A DNA stretch of 64,000 bases. Source: Aliihoeflea aestuarii. Its GTDB lineage: Bacteria > Pseudomonadota > Alphaproteobacteria > Rhizobiales > Rhizobiaceae. Made by a program: the position numbers and the translations under genes. The first letter of the stretch is position 1; the number at the start of each line of letters is the position of its first letter. Below are positions 34,487 through 43,851 of this stretch, one piece after another. The notes below the pieces were generated by a model. That model searched no databases and had not been told where the DNA came from. It saw nothing but the letters and a program-made list of their open reading frames with translations. The stretch covers positions 434,001 through 498,000 of the forward strand of contig NZ_JAAAMK010000003.1 of NCBI RefSeq assembly GCF_024105665.1, written 5' to 3'.

Positions 34487-35413
34487 TCAGCAGGAGGTGA
34501 GCTGCTTTTCCTGATCGACGCGCTCTTTCAGCGCCTCGGACATTTGCGGATAGCGCTGGCCGACCTCGTTGAAGGTCGCGCAGGCGACTTCGCGCTGGTT
34601 GAGCGCGGCCAGCGAGACGCCGAGCTTGAAGAGCATTTCGGGCGCGCGGCGCGATTGCGGGTGGTCGCGGCTGGCCGCAAGGAAGGTCTCGGCCGCGTCG
34701 CGGTAGCGTTCCTGCCCCAACAGCGCCTCGCCGAGCCAGAACTGGGCGTCGGGAATCTGCTCATCCTGCGGGAAACGCGCGATCAGGTCGCGAAAGCCTG
34801 CCTCCGCAGTGGCATAGTCGCCCGACAGGATGAATTCGTAGGAGTTGCGGTAGAGCTGGCCGGCGTCACTGGCCGGCGGAAGCGCGGCGACCGTCGTGCC
34901 ATCCGACGATGCGCCCGGTACGCCCGGCTGCGGCGCAACGGGCTCGGCGACGCCGCCGCCGCGCACATTGCCGTCAGCGTCGAAGGTGATGGAGCCGAGT
35001 TCGCGCGGCGGCGCGGCGAGATCGCCGCTGGAGCCGACACCCGGCAGGGGCTGGCCGGCGCCCGGTTGCGGCTGGATCGTGCCGCCGTGCGATTCGGCAC
35101 TGGCCGTATCCGTCGTGCCGGGCGCGCTCAGGTTCCCCTGATCGTTGCCCGATCCGCTATTGGAACCGGAATTGCCGGCGGGCGCGCCGCCTTCCAGTTC
35201 CTGAAAGCGGAACTCGTTGTCTTCCTGCATGCGGCGAAGCTGGTCCTGCATCTGGAGGACCTGGAAGTTGAGCTCTTCCACCAGACCGTTCAGTTGTCGA
35301 AGCTGGTCCTCCATCTGAAGGACGCGCTGATCGCTCGTTTGCGCGAACGCCGGGGCGGTCACGAAAAGCGGCAGTGCGATCACGCAGCTCACTAAAGTTG
35401 CAAATCTCATCAT
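34487..35413 (-). CDS. cpoB: Tol-Pal system protein CpoB (YbgF)
   Basis: 308 aa periplasmic protein. Signal peptide at residues 1-24 (cleavage after AFA), then a coiled coil with heptad Leu/Gln (VLQMEDQLRQL, LQMQDQLRRM), a low-complexity Gly/Ser/Ala/Pro linker (about 75-175), and a C-terminal TPR domain (YRNSYEFILSGDYATAEAGF, LGEALLGQERYRDAAETFL). CpoB coordinates peptidoglycan synthesis by PBP1B with outer-membrane constriction by Tol-Pal. It lies between pal and tilS. A terminator after pal may lower its transcription. Confidence 0.95.
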   Translation of the reverse strand: MMRFATLVSCVIALPLFVTAPAFAQTSDQRVLQMEDQLRQLNGLVEELNFQVLQMQDQLRRMQEDNEFRFQELEGGAPAGNSGSNSGSGNDQGNLSAPGTTDTASAESHGGTIQPQPGAGQPLPGVGSSGDLAAPPRELGSITFDADGNVRGGGVAEPVAPQPGVPGASSDGTTVAALPPASDAGQLYRNSYEFILSGDYATAEAGFRDLIARFPQDEQIPDAQFWLGEALLGQERYRDAAETFLAASRDHPQSRRAPEMLFKLGVSLAALNQREVACATFNEVGQRYPQMSEALKERVDQEKQLTSC

Positions 35414-35527
35414 GTCTCTCGCTTGACGATGATCGTGTCGAAACAGGCGCTGAATGAAACGTCTGCCGTTCCGCTTTTACCTAACCTTCCCGAGTTCGGC
35501 CAAATTTTGTTTTGGCTCGAAATAAGA

Positions 35528-35553
35528 AAAGGGCGGCCCGGAAGCCGCCCTTT
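35528..35553 (-). terminator. terminator after pal
   Basis: A perfect 10-bp stem, AAAGGGCGGC (35528-35537) and GCCGCCCTTT (35544-35553), followed on the minus strand by a T-rich tract. It lies between pal and cpoB, so pal transcripts probably end here in part and cpoB may have its own promoter. Confidence 0.85.
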
Positions 35554-35580
35554 GTCGCCTGAGACTGTTGCAAAAATGGA

Positions 35581-36099
35581 TCAGCTTCCAGCGCCGTCGA
35601 TGACCGTGACGGCGCGGCGGTTCTGCGACCAGCAGGAGATGTCGTCGCAGACCGCGACCGGACGCTCCTTGCCGTAGGAGATGGTGCGGACGCGGTTCGA
35701 CTGGACGCCCTGGCTGACGAGATAATCGCGGGCGGCTGCCGCGCGGCGGGCGGAAAGCGCGAGGTTGTATTCGCGCGTGCCGCGCTCGTCGGCATGGCCT
35801 TCCATGGTGATCCCGTACTGGCGGTACTGGTTCAGCCATTGCGCCTGACGCTGAAGCGTCTGCTGCGCGTCGGCGCGGATCACGGTCGAGTCCGTGTCGA
35901 AGAAGATGCGGTCGCCGACATTGACGGTGAAGTCCTGGCTGGAACCGGGCGTCGCGGCGATGCCCGATCCGGCGCCTCCGCCAAGACCGAGATCGGCGGC
36001 GTTGTTGGGCGTCTGCTTGCTGGCGCAACCTGCAAGCGCAAGTCCGGCGACGAAGGCGACGATCAGGGGGCTACGGGTAATGGCTGCGATACGGCGCAT
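35581..36099 (-). CDS. pal: peptidoglycan-associated lipoprotein
   Basis: 172 aa outer-membrane lipoprotein. Lipobox GLALAGC with Cys25 as lipidation site, a short linker, then the OmpA-like peptidoglycan-binding domain (FFDTDSTVIRADAQQTL, GHADERGTREYNLALSARRA, about 60-165). It anchors the outer membrane to the wall and is driven by TolQRA. It follows tolB after a 169-bp gap. Length and motifs are typical. Confidence 0.97.
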   Translation of the reverse strand: MRRIAAITRSPLIVAFVAGLALAGCASKQTPNNAADLGLGGGAGSGIAATPGSSQDFTVNVGDRIFFDTDSTVIRADAQQTLQRQAQWLNQYRQYGITMEGHADERGTREYNLALSARRAAAARDYLVSQGVQSNRVRTISYGKERPVAVCDDISCWSQNRRAVTVIDGAGS

Positions 36100-36268
36100 G
36101 GCCGCCTCTCCTTCGCGCTAGGGTTTCGTTGATCTACCAGTAACCATGACAAGGTTAACACGGCCTCAACAGGCTGGGTTCAATTTGATTCGCTTGTCTT
36201 CGCGAACATGGGTGACGCTAGGTCGGAATGGGGCCAAAGCAGGGCCGGGTCGTGTCGTCGGAGCCACA

Positions 36269-37585
36269 CTACTCCAGCAGCGGCGACCAGGCCGGGTCCG
36301 AACCGAAATTCGGCGTCGGGATGCGCTGCTCGTTGCGGCCCGTCAGGTCGATGGAATGCAGCGAGGGACCGGCAGCGCCCGAGGCTTCGCGGAAGAACAT
36401 GATGACGCGGCCGTTCGGCGCCCAGGTCGGGCCTTCCTGGAGGTAGCCGGTCGTCAGGATGCGTTCGCCCGAGCCGTCCGTGCGCATGACGCCGATCTGG
36501 AACTGGCCGCCGCTCTGCTTGGTGAAGGCGATGAGATCGCCGCGCGGCGACCAGACCGGCGTGGAATAGGACCCGTCGCCGAACGAGATGCGGTTTGGGT
36601 TCGAGCCGTCGGCGCCCATCACGTAAATGTGCGGCCGCCCGCCGCGATCCGACGTGAAGGCGACCCGCTGGCCGTCCGGCGAATAGGTCGGCGAAGTGTC
36701 GATGGCGTTGGAGCTGGTCAGGCGGGTGGTCGAGCGCGAGCGCAGATCCATCGAATAGATGTTGGAATTGCCGTCGTCGCGCAAAAGGCTCATCACGATG
36801 CGCTGGCCCTCGGGCGAAAAGCGCGGTGCGAAGGTCATGCCGGGGAAATTGCCGACGAGTTCGCGCTGGCCGGTCTCGATCTGCAACAGGTAGACCTGCG
36901 GCGTGCCGCCCTCATAGGACATGTAGGTGATTTCCTGACGCGTCGGCGAAAAGCGCGGCGTCAGGACGATGGAGTTGCCGTCCGTCAGGGTGCGCTGGTT
37001 GGCCCCGTCCTGATCCATGATGGCGAGGCGCTTGACGCGCTGGTTCTTCGGGCCGGATTCGTCGACATAGACGATGCGGGTGTCGAAATAACCGCTCTCG
37101 CCGGTCAGGTTCTCATAGATCGAATCGGAAATGATGTGCGCGATGCGGCGCCAGTTCTGGCGGTTGGCGAAATACTGCTCGCCGACGACTTGGCTGCCCG
37201 AAAACGTGTCCCAGAGACGGTATTCGGCGCGCAGGCGGCCATCGGCCTCCTGGCTGACGCGTCCGGTGACGAGCGCCTGCGCGTTGATGACCGTCCAGTC
37301 GTTGAAGCGCGGCGCGACGTCGGGATTGGAAATGCGCTCGATAAAGGCATTGCGCGCGATGGGCGCGAACAGGCCCGACCGGCGCAGATTGGCCTCGATG
37401 ACCTGGCTGATCTCCGCGCCGACATTGTCGCTCGACAAAAAGTCCGTCACCGCAACCGGCATCGGCTCGACGACGCCTTGCGTCACGTCGATCTGGAGCT
37501 GGGCGCGGGCGGGCATGGTCGCCGCAATCGCCGCCCCGAGCGCCACGGCGCTGATCGCAATGCAGGTCTTCAAAAGTCTCATCAT
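36269..37585 (-). CDS. tolB: Tol-Pal system beta-propeller protein TolB
   Basis: 438 aa periplasmic protein. Signal peptide about residues 1-29 (cleavage after ARA), N-terminal D1 domain ([20 protein letters not shown]), and a six-bladed propeller built of WD40-like repeats with the motif SPDG or SP.GQRIA (for example [30 protein letters not shown]). It connects Pal and TolA during envelope constriction. It starts 51 bp after the tolA stop. Confidence 0.97.
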   Translation of the reverse strand: MMRLLKTCIAISAVALGAAIAATMPARAQLQIDVTQGVVEPMPVAVTDFLSSDNVGAEISQVIEANLRRSGLFAPIARNAFIERISNPDVAPRFNDWTVINAQALVTGRVSQEADGRLRAEYRLWDTFSGSQVVGEQYFANRQNWRRIAHIISDSIYENLTGESGYFDTRIVYVDESGPKNQRVKRLAIMDQDGANQRTLTDGNSIVLTPRFSPTRQEITYMSYEGGTPQVYLLQIETGQRELVGNFPGMTFAPRFSPEGQRIVMSLLRDDGNSNIYSMDLRSRSTTRLTSSNAIDTSPTYSPDGQRVAFTSDRGGRPHIYVMGADGSNPNRISFGDGSYSTPVWSPRGDLIAFTKQSGGQFQIGVMRTDGSGERILTTGYLQEGPTWAPNGRVIMFFREASGAAGPSLHSIDLTGRNEQRIPTPNFGSDPAWSPLLE

Positions 37586-37636
37586 CGTTTATCGCCTCAT
37601 TGTCCGGGCAAGGAACCGGCCTGCTCCGGGTTGGGG

Positions 37637-38695
37637 TCAGAACATGTCCCTGGGATCGAAGTTGAACTGGACGTCGGCCCAGGCTTCGTATTTGTCGGCC
37701 GGTGCGTTGAAGGGGGCGCAGCGCATCACGGCGCGGCGCGCGGCGTCCGCCGCTGCCCGCTCGGCCATGGACGCGCCGCGGCCCGACACCACTTCCGGGT
37801 TGCCGTCGAGCGCGCCGGACGGATCGAGCCTCAGGCGGATCGACACGACCATGCTCTCGGCGTCGGCCGCGCCGACCGGCGGGTTCCAGCAGCGCGAAAC
37901 CTGGCTGCGCAGCGAATCGATCTCGCTTTGGGAGAGCGTTGCACCCGTCGTGTTGCGTCCGCCGAGCGACGCCTGCTCGTTCGAGCGCGCGGCACCGCCG
38001 CCGCGCGCTTCTTCCTGGCTGAGGAGGGCGGCGATCTCGTCGGCGTTGAAATTGCTGTCCTGCGAAGGCTGCTGCGCGGTTTCCTGCGTCGGCTGCGCCG
38101 GCTCGGGCTGGCGCTCACGCGGGGGTTGCTGCTGTGCGACCTGCGGCTGCGGGCGGGTCTGCGGGCGCGGCGCGCTGTCGGGCAAGGCAACGGCATCGGG
38201 TGTCGTCTCCTGCGCAACGGCCTGTTCGGTCGGCTCGGGCGTTTCGGCCTCGACCGGCGCGGGTTCGGGTTCCGGCTCGGGCGGCGCTTCTGCAACAGGC
38301 GGCGGGGCAGGTTCGGGGTCCGGCGTCGGCTCGGCTTCCTGAACAGGTTCAGGCGGCGGCGGAGTTTCTTCGGCAAGGGGCGGCGGCGCGGCCGACTCGA
38401 CCGGGCGGTTGCCCGGCAGCGCGGCCACGTTCGGCAGGTCGATTTCGTTGTCGCCGATGTTCTGCGCGTTCTCGACCTGGCTTTCGGAAGTCGTCGGCTC
38501 CGGCGCAGGGCGCTCGGAGACGGCCGCGTCGAGTTCACCGCGCACGGAGGACGAGATTTCCGAAATCGGCACCATTTCGACCGGGAAGGATTCGAAATTC
38601 GAGCTTTCGAGCGGACGCGGCGACGAAAAACTCATCAGCCCCGCGCCGAGAAGCACGACATGCATGGCCACCGATGTTGTGAGGCCGGCTTTCAT
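37637..38695 (-). CDS. tolA: cell envelope integrity protein TolA
   Basis: 352 aa. One N-terminal membrane segment (VAMHVVLLGAGLMSF, about 8-24) is followed by a long Pro/Glu/Ala/Gln-rich periplasmic stalk (about 85-230) and the C-terminal TonB/TolA-like domain, with the conserved WNPPVGAAD and RCAPFNAPAD. The stalk is proline-rich rather than the long alanine/lysine helix of enterobacterial TolA, a common alphaproteobacterial variant. It spans the periplasm to reach TolB/Pal. It starts 8 bp after tolR. Confidence 0.93.
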   Translation of the reverse strand: MKAGLTTSVAMHVVLLGAGLMSFSSPRPLESSNFESFPVEMVPISEISSSVRGELDAAVSERPAPEPTTSESQVENAQNIGDNEIDLPNVAALPGNRPVESAAPPPLAEETPPPPEPVQEAEPTPDPEPAPPPVAEAPPEPEPEPAPVEAETPEPTEQAVAQETTPDAVALPDSAPRPQTRPQPQVAQQQPPRERQPEPAQPTQETAQQPSQDSNFNADEIAALLSQEEARGGGAARSNEQASLGGRNTTGATLSQSEIDSLRSQVSRCWNPPVGAADAESMVVSIRLRLDPSGALDGNPEVVSGRGASMAERAAADAARRAVMRCAPFNAPADKYEAWADVQFNFDPRDMF

Positions 38696-38703
38696 CGCTT
38701 GGC

Positions 38704-39150
38704 TCAGCTATCCTCGGGAAGGGTCACGAGACCCACATTGCGATAGCCCGCGCCGTTGATGCGGCCGAGCACGCGCATGACCATGGCGTAATTCGCCGAT
38801 CCGTCGGCGCGCACATAGATGCGCTCGTCATAGCCGGTGGTGCCGATGGCCTCGAGCGTCGCCACGATGTCGTCGATCGAGATTTCGGTCTCCTGGAGAT
38901 AAACCTGCCCGTCCGCATTGACCGACACGGTGATCGGCGTGGTCTCGGAATTGAGCGCGTTGGCGCGCGATTCGGGCAGGTCGATCGGCACGCCGACGGT
39001 GAGCAGGGGCGCTGCGACCATGAAGATGATCAGCAGGACCAGCATTACGTCGACGAACGGCGTCACGTTGATTTCGGAGACGAGCGCGTGGCGCTTGCCC
39101 CGCCGTCTGTGGCCGCGTCCGCCGCCAGCCTGTCCGACTGCCATACCCAT
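38704..39150 (-). CDS. tolR: TolR (ExbD/TolR family)
   Basis: 148 aa from the ATG at 39150. The GGAG that overlaps the end of tolQ lies 8 nt upstream; a TTG 6 bp further is possible. One TM segment (FVDVMLVLLIIFMVAAPLL, about 30-48) with the proton-path Asp in VDVML and the preceding SEINVTPFVDV motif, then a periplasmic domain. It forms the proton-driven motor with TolQ that energises TolA. Confidence 0.96.
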   Translation of the reverse strand: MGMAVGQAGGGRGHRRRGKRHALVSEINVTPFVDVMLVLLIIFMVAAPLLTVGVPIDLPESRANALNSETTPITVSVNADGQVYLQETEISIDDIVATLEAIGTTGYDERIYVRADGSANYAMVMRVLGRINGAGYRNVGLVTLPEDS

Positions 39151-39162
39151 CGTCAAATCTCC

Positions 39163-39879
39163 TCAGGCTGCCTGCCGGGGCGCGACCTTTTCATCGATCT
39201 GTCGCGAGAGTATGGCGGAGAACTCGTCCGAAAAGCCCTCCATGCGGCCCGCCAGCTTTCCGGCGTCGGCGGCAAGCTTGTTGTAGGCGATGACGGCCGG
39301 GATGGCGGCGAGCAGGCCGAGCGCGGTGGCGAGCAGCGCTTCCGCGATGCCCGGCGCGACGACGGCCAGATTGGTCGATTGCGAACCGGCGATCGCCTGG
39401 AACGAGGTCATGATGCCGACGACGGTGCCGAACAGGCCGATGAAGGGAGCTGCCGAGCCGATCGAGGCGAGGTAGCCGAGGCGGCCTTCCAAGCCCTCCA
39501 TTTCACGCGTGATGGCAAGCTCCATGGCCTTGTCGATGCGGGTCTGAAGGCCGATGGGCGATTTTGCGCCCTTCTCGAAGCTCTTCTTCCACTCGCGCAT
39601 GGCCGAGACGAACACCGCGCCCATGCCGGTCGTCTTGCGGTCGGCGAGCGTGCGGTAGAGTTCTTCCAGCGACTGGCCGGACCAGAACACTTGTTCGAAG
39701 CGGTTGAGCGAGGCATCCATGCGCCTGTAGGCGACGATCTTGTCAACGATGATCGCCCAGGTCCAGATGGAGGCCGCGATTAGGCCGAGCATCACGAACT
39801 TGACGACCCAGCCTGCCTGCATGAACAGGCCCCAGATCGAATGATCGCCGCCGGGCGCGGCCAAAGTCACGGTTTCCAT
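39163..39879 (-). CDS. tolQ: TolQ (MotA/TolQ/ExbB proton channel)
   Basis: 238 aa inner-membrane motor subunit with three TM segments: [20 protein letters not shown], the second in [20 protein letters not shown], and a third near [20 protein letters not shown]. The family pattern GTVxGIMxSF is intact. First gene of the tolQRAB set, 217 bp after ybgC. GAGGAC lies before the ATG. The upstream gap probably contains its own promoter. Confidence 0.97.
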   Translation of the reverse strand: METVTLAAPGGDHSIWGLFMQAGWVVKFVMLGLIAASIWTWAIIVDKIVAYRRMDASLNRFEQVFWSGQSLEELYRTLADRKTTGMGAVFVSAMREWKKSFEKGAKSPIGLQTRIDKAMELAITREMEGLEGRLGYLASIGSAAPFIGLFGTVVGIMTSFQAIAGSQSTNLAVVAPGIAEALLATALGLLAAIPAVIAYNKLAADAGKLAGRMEGFSDEFSAILSRQIDEKVAPRQAA

Positions 39880-40096
39880 GTCCCAACGTCCTCAAAAAGA
39901 GTTCGACCGGCAAAAGCCGATTGTCCTCCAGGTTCGCCTGTTCAATGTCGTCGATGATGTGCCGGCCTCGACCCCACGGCACCATACCCGGCCTTGTTCA
40001 AGGCAAATTTGGTGAAAGGAAGGCGCGAAGCGTTATCGACGATTTGCATCGTCCTGTTCATGCGCCGTTAGGGTTAAGGAACGGTGAAAAGGACGA

Positions 40097-40543
40097 TCAC
40101 GCGCTCGGCATGAAGGCCGCGATCCACTCCTTCGGGAAACGCCGCGGACGGCCCGATTCGGAAATGATGGCGGCCTCGACGCGCGCCTCGACGAGAAGAT
40201 CGTCGCCGCGCTTCAATCGCTGCGCCATCGTGATGCGCGCGCCGGAAATCGCATCGGTGCGGGTCTCGACGGTCAGGATATCGTCGATCCGCGCGGGACC
40301 GCGAAAATCGATCTCCATGCGCTTGACCACCCAGACAAGCTTTTCGCCGTGCTTGCCGTCGGCGAGCTCGGTGTGATGGACGCCGGCGAGGCGCAGAAAG
40401 TCGGACCGCCCGCGCTCGAAGAATTCCAGATAGCGCGCGTGATAGACGACGCCGGAAAAGTCCGTGTCGGCATAATAGACGCGCGCAAAAAGACGGTGGC
40501 CGAAGGGCGTGAGTTCTCCGGCAAGGCCGCCCGGATCATGCAT
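40097..40543 (-). CDS. ybgC: Tol-Pal system acyl-CoA thioesterase YbgC
   Basis: 148 aa hotdog-fold thioesterase. Family motif VYYADTDFSGVVYHARYLEFFERGR has the catalytic Asp; it is broken here only by listing, as YADTDFSGVVYHARY (about 23-37). It hydrolyses acyl-CoA or acyl-ACP and associates with phospholipid synthesis enzymes at the membrane. The ATG at 40543 is preferred (AGG just upstream) and overlaps the GNAT gene by 8 bp, so it is coupled to it. A start 24 bp upstream is the alternative. It precedes tolQ as in most proteobacteria. Confidence 0.94.
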   Translation of the reverse strand: MHDPGGLAGELTPFGHRLFARVYYADTDFSGVVYHARYLEFFERGRSDFLRLAGVHHTELADGKHGEKLVWVVKRMEIDFRGPARIDDILTVETRTDAISGARITMAQRLKRGDDLLVEARVEAAIISESGRPRRFPKEWIAAFMPSA

Positions 40544-41051
40544 CCTGATCTTCCGGCGTCTCGGCATGGGCGATGTGCCGTTCGAACCGCTGCTCGCGCA
40601 CGCCGCCCTGCCACTGGTCCTCCGCCGCCTCGCTCACCAGGACGAAACCGGCGCGCTCGTAGAGTTTTCGCGCGGGGCCGAGGCCGTCGAAGGTCGTCAG
40701 ATAGATCGCGGAAAAACGTTGCGCGTCGGCATGCGCAAGCGCGGCCTGCAAAAGGCGCTGGCCAAGGCCGCTCCCGCGCGTCGTGTCCGACACGATGAAC
40801 CAGCGCAGATGCGCCATCGGCTCGTCGGCAAGCGGCGCCTCCAGGCTGATCGTGCCGGCGAGGCGGCCCTGATCGTCCCATTCGGCTGCGAAGAAATCAT
40901 GATCCGGCCGGAAGCCGGTGAGGAAGGCGGACAATTCGCGGGCGACCTTGGCCTCGAAGGCGAGGCCAAAATTCCACTCGCGCGCATAATATTGCGCATG
41001 GAGGCGAACGATCTCGCCAATCGTTCCGGGGCGGCAGGATGGCAGGTTCAT
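40536..41051 (-). CDS. GNAT family N-acetyltransferase
   Basis: 171 aa. The acetyl-CoA binding segment [17 protein letters not shown] (about 93-109) follows the strand [12 protein letters not shown], and the C-terminal LYERAGFVL is the usual motif B. The substrate is unknown. Its ATG overlaps the ruvB stop (ATGA, 4 bp) and its end overlaps ybgC by 8 bp, so it bridges the ruv and tol gene sets in one continuous coupled array. Similar GNAT genes between ruvB and ybgC occur in other rhizobia as far as I recall; this was not checked. Confidence 0.88.
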   Translation of the reverse strand: MNLPSCRPGTIGEIVRLHAQYYAREWNFGLAFEAKVARELSAFLTGFRPDHDFFAAEWDDQGRLAGTISLEAPLADEPMAHLRWFIVSDTTRGSGLGQRLLQAALAHADAQRFSAIYLTTFDGLGPARKLYERAGFVLVSEAAEDQWQGGVREQRFERHIAHAETPEDQDA

Positions 41052-42088
41052 TCCTCGTCCTCGAACAATGTCGTCTGGCGCACGACGAGATCGCGCGGCG
41101 CTTCCAAACCCAGATGCCGCCAGGCATTGGCCGTCAGCATACGTCCGCGCGGGGTGCGCTGGATGAAGCCCTGCTGGATGAGATAGGGCTCGATGATGTC
41201 CTCGATCGCATCGCGCGGCTCCGACAGCCCCGCCGCGATGGTCTCGATGCCGACCGGTCCGCCGCCGAAATTGGTCGCGATCATAGAAAGGTACCGCCGG
41301 TCGAGGCTGTCGAGGCCGAGCGCGTCGACTTCGAGCCGGGTGAGCGCCGCGTCGGCGACTTTGCGATCCACGATCCCCGCTCCGGCGACGGAGGCGAAGT
41401 CGCGCACGCGGCGCAGGAGGCGGCCGGCGATGCGGGGCGTTCCGCGCGCGCGCCGCGCTATCTCGACCGCGCCTTCCGTGCTCATGGGCAAGGACAGAAT
41501 GCGCGCGCCGCGCGTGACGATCTTTTCCAGTTCCTCGACCGTATAGAAATCGAGCCGGGTCGGAATGCCGAAACGGTCGCGCAGCGGGTTGGTCAAAAGG
41601 CCGAGCCGTGTCGTCGCCGCGACCAGCGTGAAGCGGGCAAGATCGATCTTGACCGAACGCGCGGCCGGCCCCTCGCCAATGATCAGGTCGAGCTGGAAAT
41701 CCTCCATCGCCGGATAGAGAATTTCCTCGACCGCCGGGTTGAGCCGGTGGATTTCATCGATGAAGAGGACGTCGCGGTCTTCCAGATTGGTCAACAGCGC
41801 GGCCAGATCGCCCGCCTTTGCGATGACCGGGCCGGAGGTGGAGCGGAAATTGACGCCGAGCTCGCGCGCCATAATCTGCGCCAGCGTCGTCTTGCCGAGG
41901 CCGGGCGGGCCGACGAACAACACATGATCGAGCGCTTCGCCGCGCGTCTTCGCCGCCTCAATGAAGACCTTCAGATTGGCGCGCGCCGCCGCCTGACCGA
42001 CGAAATCGTCGAGCGTTTGCGGGCGCAGCGTGGTGTCCACGTCCTCGCCACGCTTTTCGGGGGTGATCAGGCGTGGGTCGGTGTTCAC
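41048..42088 (-). CDS. ruvB: Holliday junction branch migration helicase RuvB
   Basis: 346 aa AAA+ motor that drives branch migration with RuvA. Walker A GPPGLGKT is at 60-67, Walker B FIDEIHRL about 109-116, and the C-terminal winged helix includes the [13 protein letters not shown] motif. The start codon is GTG at 42088, overlapping the stop of the upstream PIN toxin gene (GTGA). I see no independent Shine-Dalgarno sequence, so translation probably depends on coupling to the toxin gene. In most bacteria ruvA directly precedes ruvB; here a toxin-antitoxin pair separates them. Confidence 0.97.
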   Translation of the reverse strand: MNTDPRLITPEKRGEDVDTTLRPQTLDDFVGQAAARANLKVFIEAAKTRGEALDHVLFVGPPGLGKTTLAQIMARELGVNFRSTSGPVIAKAGDLAALLTNLEDRDVLFIDEIHRLNPAVEEILYPAMEDFQLDLIIGEGPAARSVKIDLARFTLVAATTRLGLLTNPLRDRFGIPTRLDFYTVEELEKIVTRGARILSLPMSTEGAVEIARRARGTPRIAGRLLRRVRDFASVAGAGIVDRKVADAALTRLEVDALGLDSLDRRYLSMIATNFGGGPVGIETIAAGLSEPRDAIEDIIEPYLIQQGFIQRTPRGRMLTANAWRHLGLEAPRDLVVRQTTLFEDEE

Positions 42089-42489
42089 GAGAGGAGTTCC
42101 ATGGAGGGGATGAGCCGGGCGGCCCTTTGGTCGAACGTCAAGGTATGACTGCAGCCCGCTTCAAGATTGCGTTCTGCCAGAAGTGCATCCGGAAAATCCA
42201 TATTGCCTTTGACATACATCGCCAACGCCTGCGCGACGGGCTCGGCGCTTTCCACGTCGAGGTTCTCGATCGTCAGCAATTCCCTGAGCGTGTCGTGCAG
42301 GATCTCGCGCGGCACCTTGTATCTCGATCGAAGCACCCAGAACGTCTCAAGAATGGCTGAAATGCCGACATAACCCCGATTGCCGCTGTTGAGTTTGCCG
42401 AGAAGTTTGCGGGCGACGGCAGAATGCACCGCATCATCGTTCAACAGGGCGCGAAGAAGGATATTCGCATCGAGGCCAACGCGGCTCAT
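42085..42489 (-). CDS. vapC: PIN domain toxin (VapC-like), ruvA-ruvB module
   Basis: 134 aa PIN-domain ribonuclease. The acidic active-site residues are visible and intact: D7 ([10 protein letters not shown]), E48 (AILETFWVL), D98 or D101 ([13 protein letters not shown]) and D120 (TFDQRA). VapC toxins cleave tRNA or rRNA and are neutralised by their antitoxin. Its ATG overlaps the antitoxin stop (ATGA), and its own stop overlaps the ruvB GTG by 4 bp. The toxin is therefore a translational link between its antitoxin and ruvB. No frame damage is seen. Confidence 0.92.
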   Translation of the reverse strand: MSRVGLDANILLRALLNDDAVHSAVARKLLGKLNSGNRGYVGISAILETFWVLRSRYKVPREILHDTLRELLTIENLDVESAEPVAQALAMYVKGNMDFPDALLAERNLEAGCSHTLTFDQRAARLIPSMELLS

Positions 42490-42761
42490 TCCGACCGATC
42501 CGTCATTTCCTCGCCCATCCCACCATCACGGAAGGCATCTGCCACGGCCGTGCGGTAATCCGCGATGCTGGTGCCTGGAATGGCAAACGCTTCCAGCTTG
42601 CCGAACAGCGAGGAAACGGGTCGGTTGCGCGGAAGAATTTCGATTCGGCCATCGACGAGCAGATATTGAATGGTATCGCCAGTCCCGATCTTGAGATAAT
42701 CCCGGATTTCAGCAGGTATCGTTGTCTGACCCTTGGATGTAATTTTTGATTCGATCAACAT
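42486..42761 (-). CDS. vapB: AbrB/SpoVT-type antitoxin, ruvA-ruvB module
   Basis: 91 aa. The N-terminal swapped-hairpin AbrB/MazE DNA-binding domain is obvious: ESKITSKGQTTIPAEIRDYL, residues 4-23, then an acidic and hydrophobic tail (after about 50) that would wrap the toxin. It binds its own promoter and neutralises the PIN protein. A near-palindrome lies 18-41 bp upstream of the start codon. The gene begins 62 bp after the ruvA stop and overlaps the toxin start by 4 bp. GAGG is 9 nt before the ATG. Confidence 0.92.
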   Translation of the reverse strand: MLIESKITSKGQTTIPAEIRDYLKIGTGDTIQYLLVDGRIEILPRNRPVSSLFGKLEAFAIPGTSIADYRTAVADAFRDGGMGEEMTDRSE

Positions 42762-42778
42762 GGTATTCGCCTCGATTT

Positions 42779-42802
42779 CCTTACCTACCGAAAGTAGTAA
42801 GG
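42779..42802 (-). promoter_or_regulatory. candidate operator of the ruvA-ruvB vapBC module
   Basis: CCTTACCTAC (42779-42788), 5-nt spacer, GTAGTAAGG (42794-42802): a 9-bp dyad with one bulged base, in the 62-bp gap before the antitoxin. Position fits autoregulation by an AbrB-type antitoxin. Binding here could also affect transcription into ruvB. Confidence 0.5.
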
Positions 42803-42823
42803 AGATAACTTTTTTGCAAGGAG

Positions 42824-43438
42824 TTATTGGGCCAGTTCCCTCAGGCCCAGCCGGATCAGCGTCGACGAATCCGCATCCTCTCCCGCCGTCTTGAGGGCGG
42901 CGGAAACCGCGTTGGCTGCAATGTCGCGTGAATAGCCGAGATTGACGAGCGCGGAGACCGCGTCAGCGATCGGTGCAGGCGCGACGCCTTCGCCCAGTTC
43001 CTGCTTCAGGCCGATCGTGCCGGTCGCCTCGCCGGCATAGGCGGGCGCCTTGGCTCTCAACTCGGTGACGATGCGCTCGGCGACCTTCTTACCGACGCCG
43101 GGCGCGCGGGCGACCATGGAAATGTCGCGCAGCGCGATGGCATTGGCCAGCTCCGACGGCGTCAGGGTGGACAGGACGGCGAGCGACACCTTGGCGCCGA
43201 CACCCTGCACGCTTTGCAACAGCCGGAACCATTCGCGCTCCATTGTCGAGGCGAACCCGTAGAGCCGGATCATGTCCTCGCGCACATAGGTCTCGATGAA
43301 AAGGATTGCCGCCTCACCGGTATTGAGCCCCGCCAGCGTGCGTGTCGCGCAATAGGCGACATAGCCGACGCCGTGGACGTCGAGAATGCAATGATCTTCA
43401 CCGATCTCGTCGATGATGCCCTTGAGCTTGCCGATCAT
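42824..43438 (-). CDS. ruvA: Holliday junction DNA helicase subunit RuvA
   Basis: 204 aa. It starts [26 protein letters not shown] at the family N terminus; domain II has two helix-hairpin-helix motifs ([16 protein letters not shown] and [15 protein letters not shown]), and domain III (about 155-204) contacts RuvB. RuvA binds the junction and loads RuvB. The ATG at 43438 overlaps the stop of the upstream PIN toxin (ATGA). A longer in-frame form upstream lies inside the toxin gene and is rejected. Confidence 0.97.
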   Translation of the reverse strand: MIGKLKGIIDEIGEDHCILDVHGVGYVAYCATRTLAGLNTGEAAILFIETYVREDMIRLYGFASTMEREWFRLLQSVQGVGAKVSLAVLSTLTPSELANAIALRDISMVARAPGVGKKVAERIVTELRAKAPAYAGEATGTIGLKQELGEGVAPAPIADAVSALVNLGYSRDIAANAVSAALKTAGEDADSSTLIRLGLRELAQ

Positions 43439-43851
43439 GGATGCGTATCCGGTGCGATGATGTCGATATCGGGGAAATAGCTGCGGTAGCGGGCGGGATC
43501 GCGGGTCAGGAGCGCGTGACCGGCGACTTCGGCGTGCGCGCCGATCAGAAAATCGGGCAGGGTGCGCTCGCGGGCGCCTCCGCGTGAGCGATACAACGCA
43601 TGGGCGCGTCCCGCCCGCCACGCGGCGGCAAAGGGCAACGGCTCGCGTTCAAGCTCAAGGCCTTTCAGTGCGTCTTCGAGTTCTTCTTCACTCGCATAAC
43701 GGGCGCCGATTTCGGACCAGACGATAGGATTGACGACAAGATCGCTTTCCGCGCCATGACGTACAAGCTTTCCGCGTGTCCAGCCTATTCCTTCGCCGCC
43801 TCCCAGCATGTCGAGCAGAATGTTGGAATCAACGAGGATCGAGATCGTCAC
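43435..43851 (-). CDS. vapC: PIN domain toxin (VapC-like), ruvC-ruvA module
   Basis: 138 aa PIN-domain ribonuclease with D8 (LVDSNILLD), E47 (VWSEIGARY), D100 ([10 protein letters not shown]) and D118 ([11 protein letters not shown]): a complete active site. The RSYFP ending after the last Asp is typical of one VapC subfamily. It starts at GTG 43851, overlapping the antitoxin by 23 bp, and its stop overlaps the ruvA ATG by 4 bp. It differs clearly from the toxin between ruvA and ruvB, so the two modules are not a recent duplication. Confidence 0.92.
   Translation of the reverse strand: MTISILVDSNILLDMLGGGEGIGWTRGKLVRHGAESDLVVNPIVWSEIGARYASEEELEDALKGLELEREPLPFAAAWRAGRAHALYRSRGGARERTLPDFLIGAHAEVAGHALLTRDPARYRSYFPDIDIIAPDTHP

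Noticed and set aside
36146-38746. 866-codon open frame on the plus strand
   Set aside because: Antisense shadow of tolB and tolA; Arg-rich low-complexity translation with no domain, typical of GC-rich DNA.
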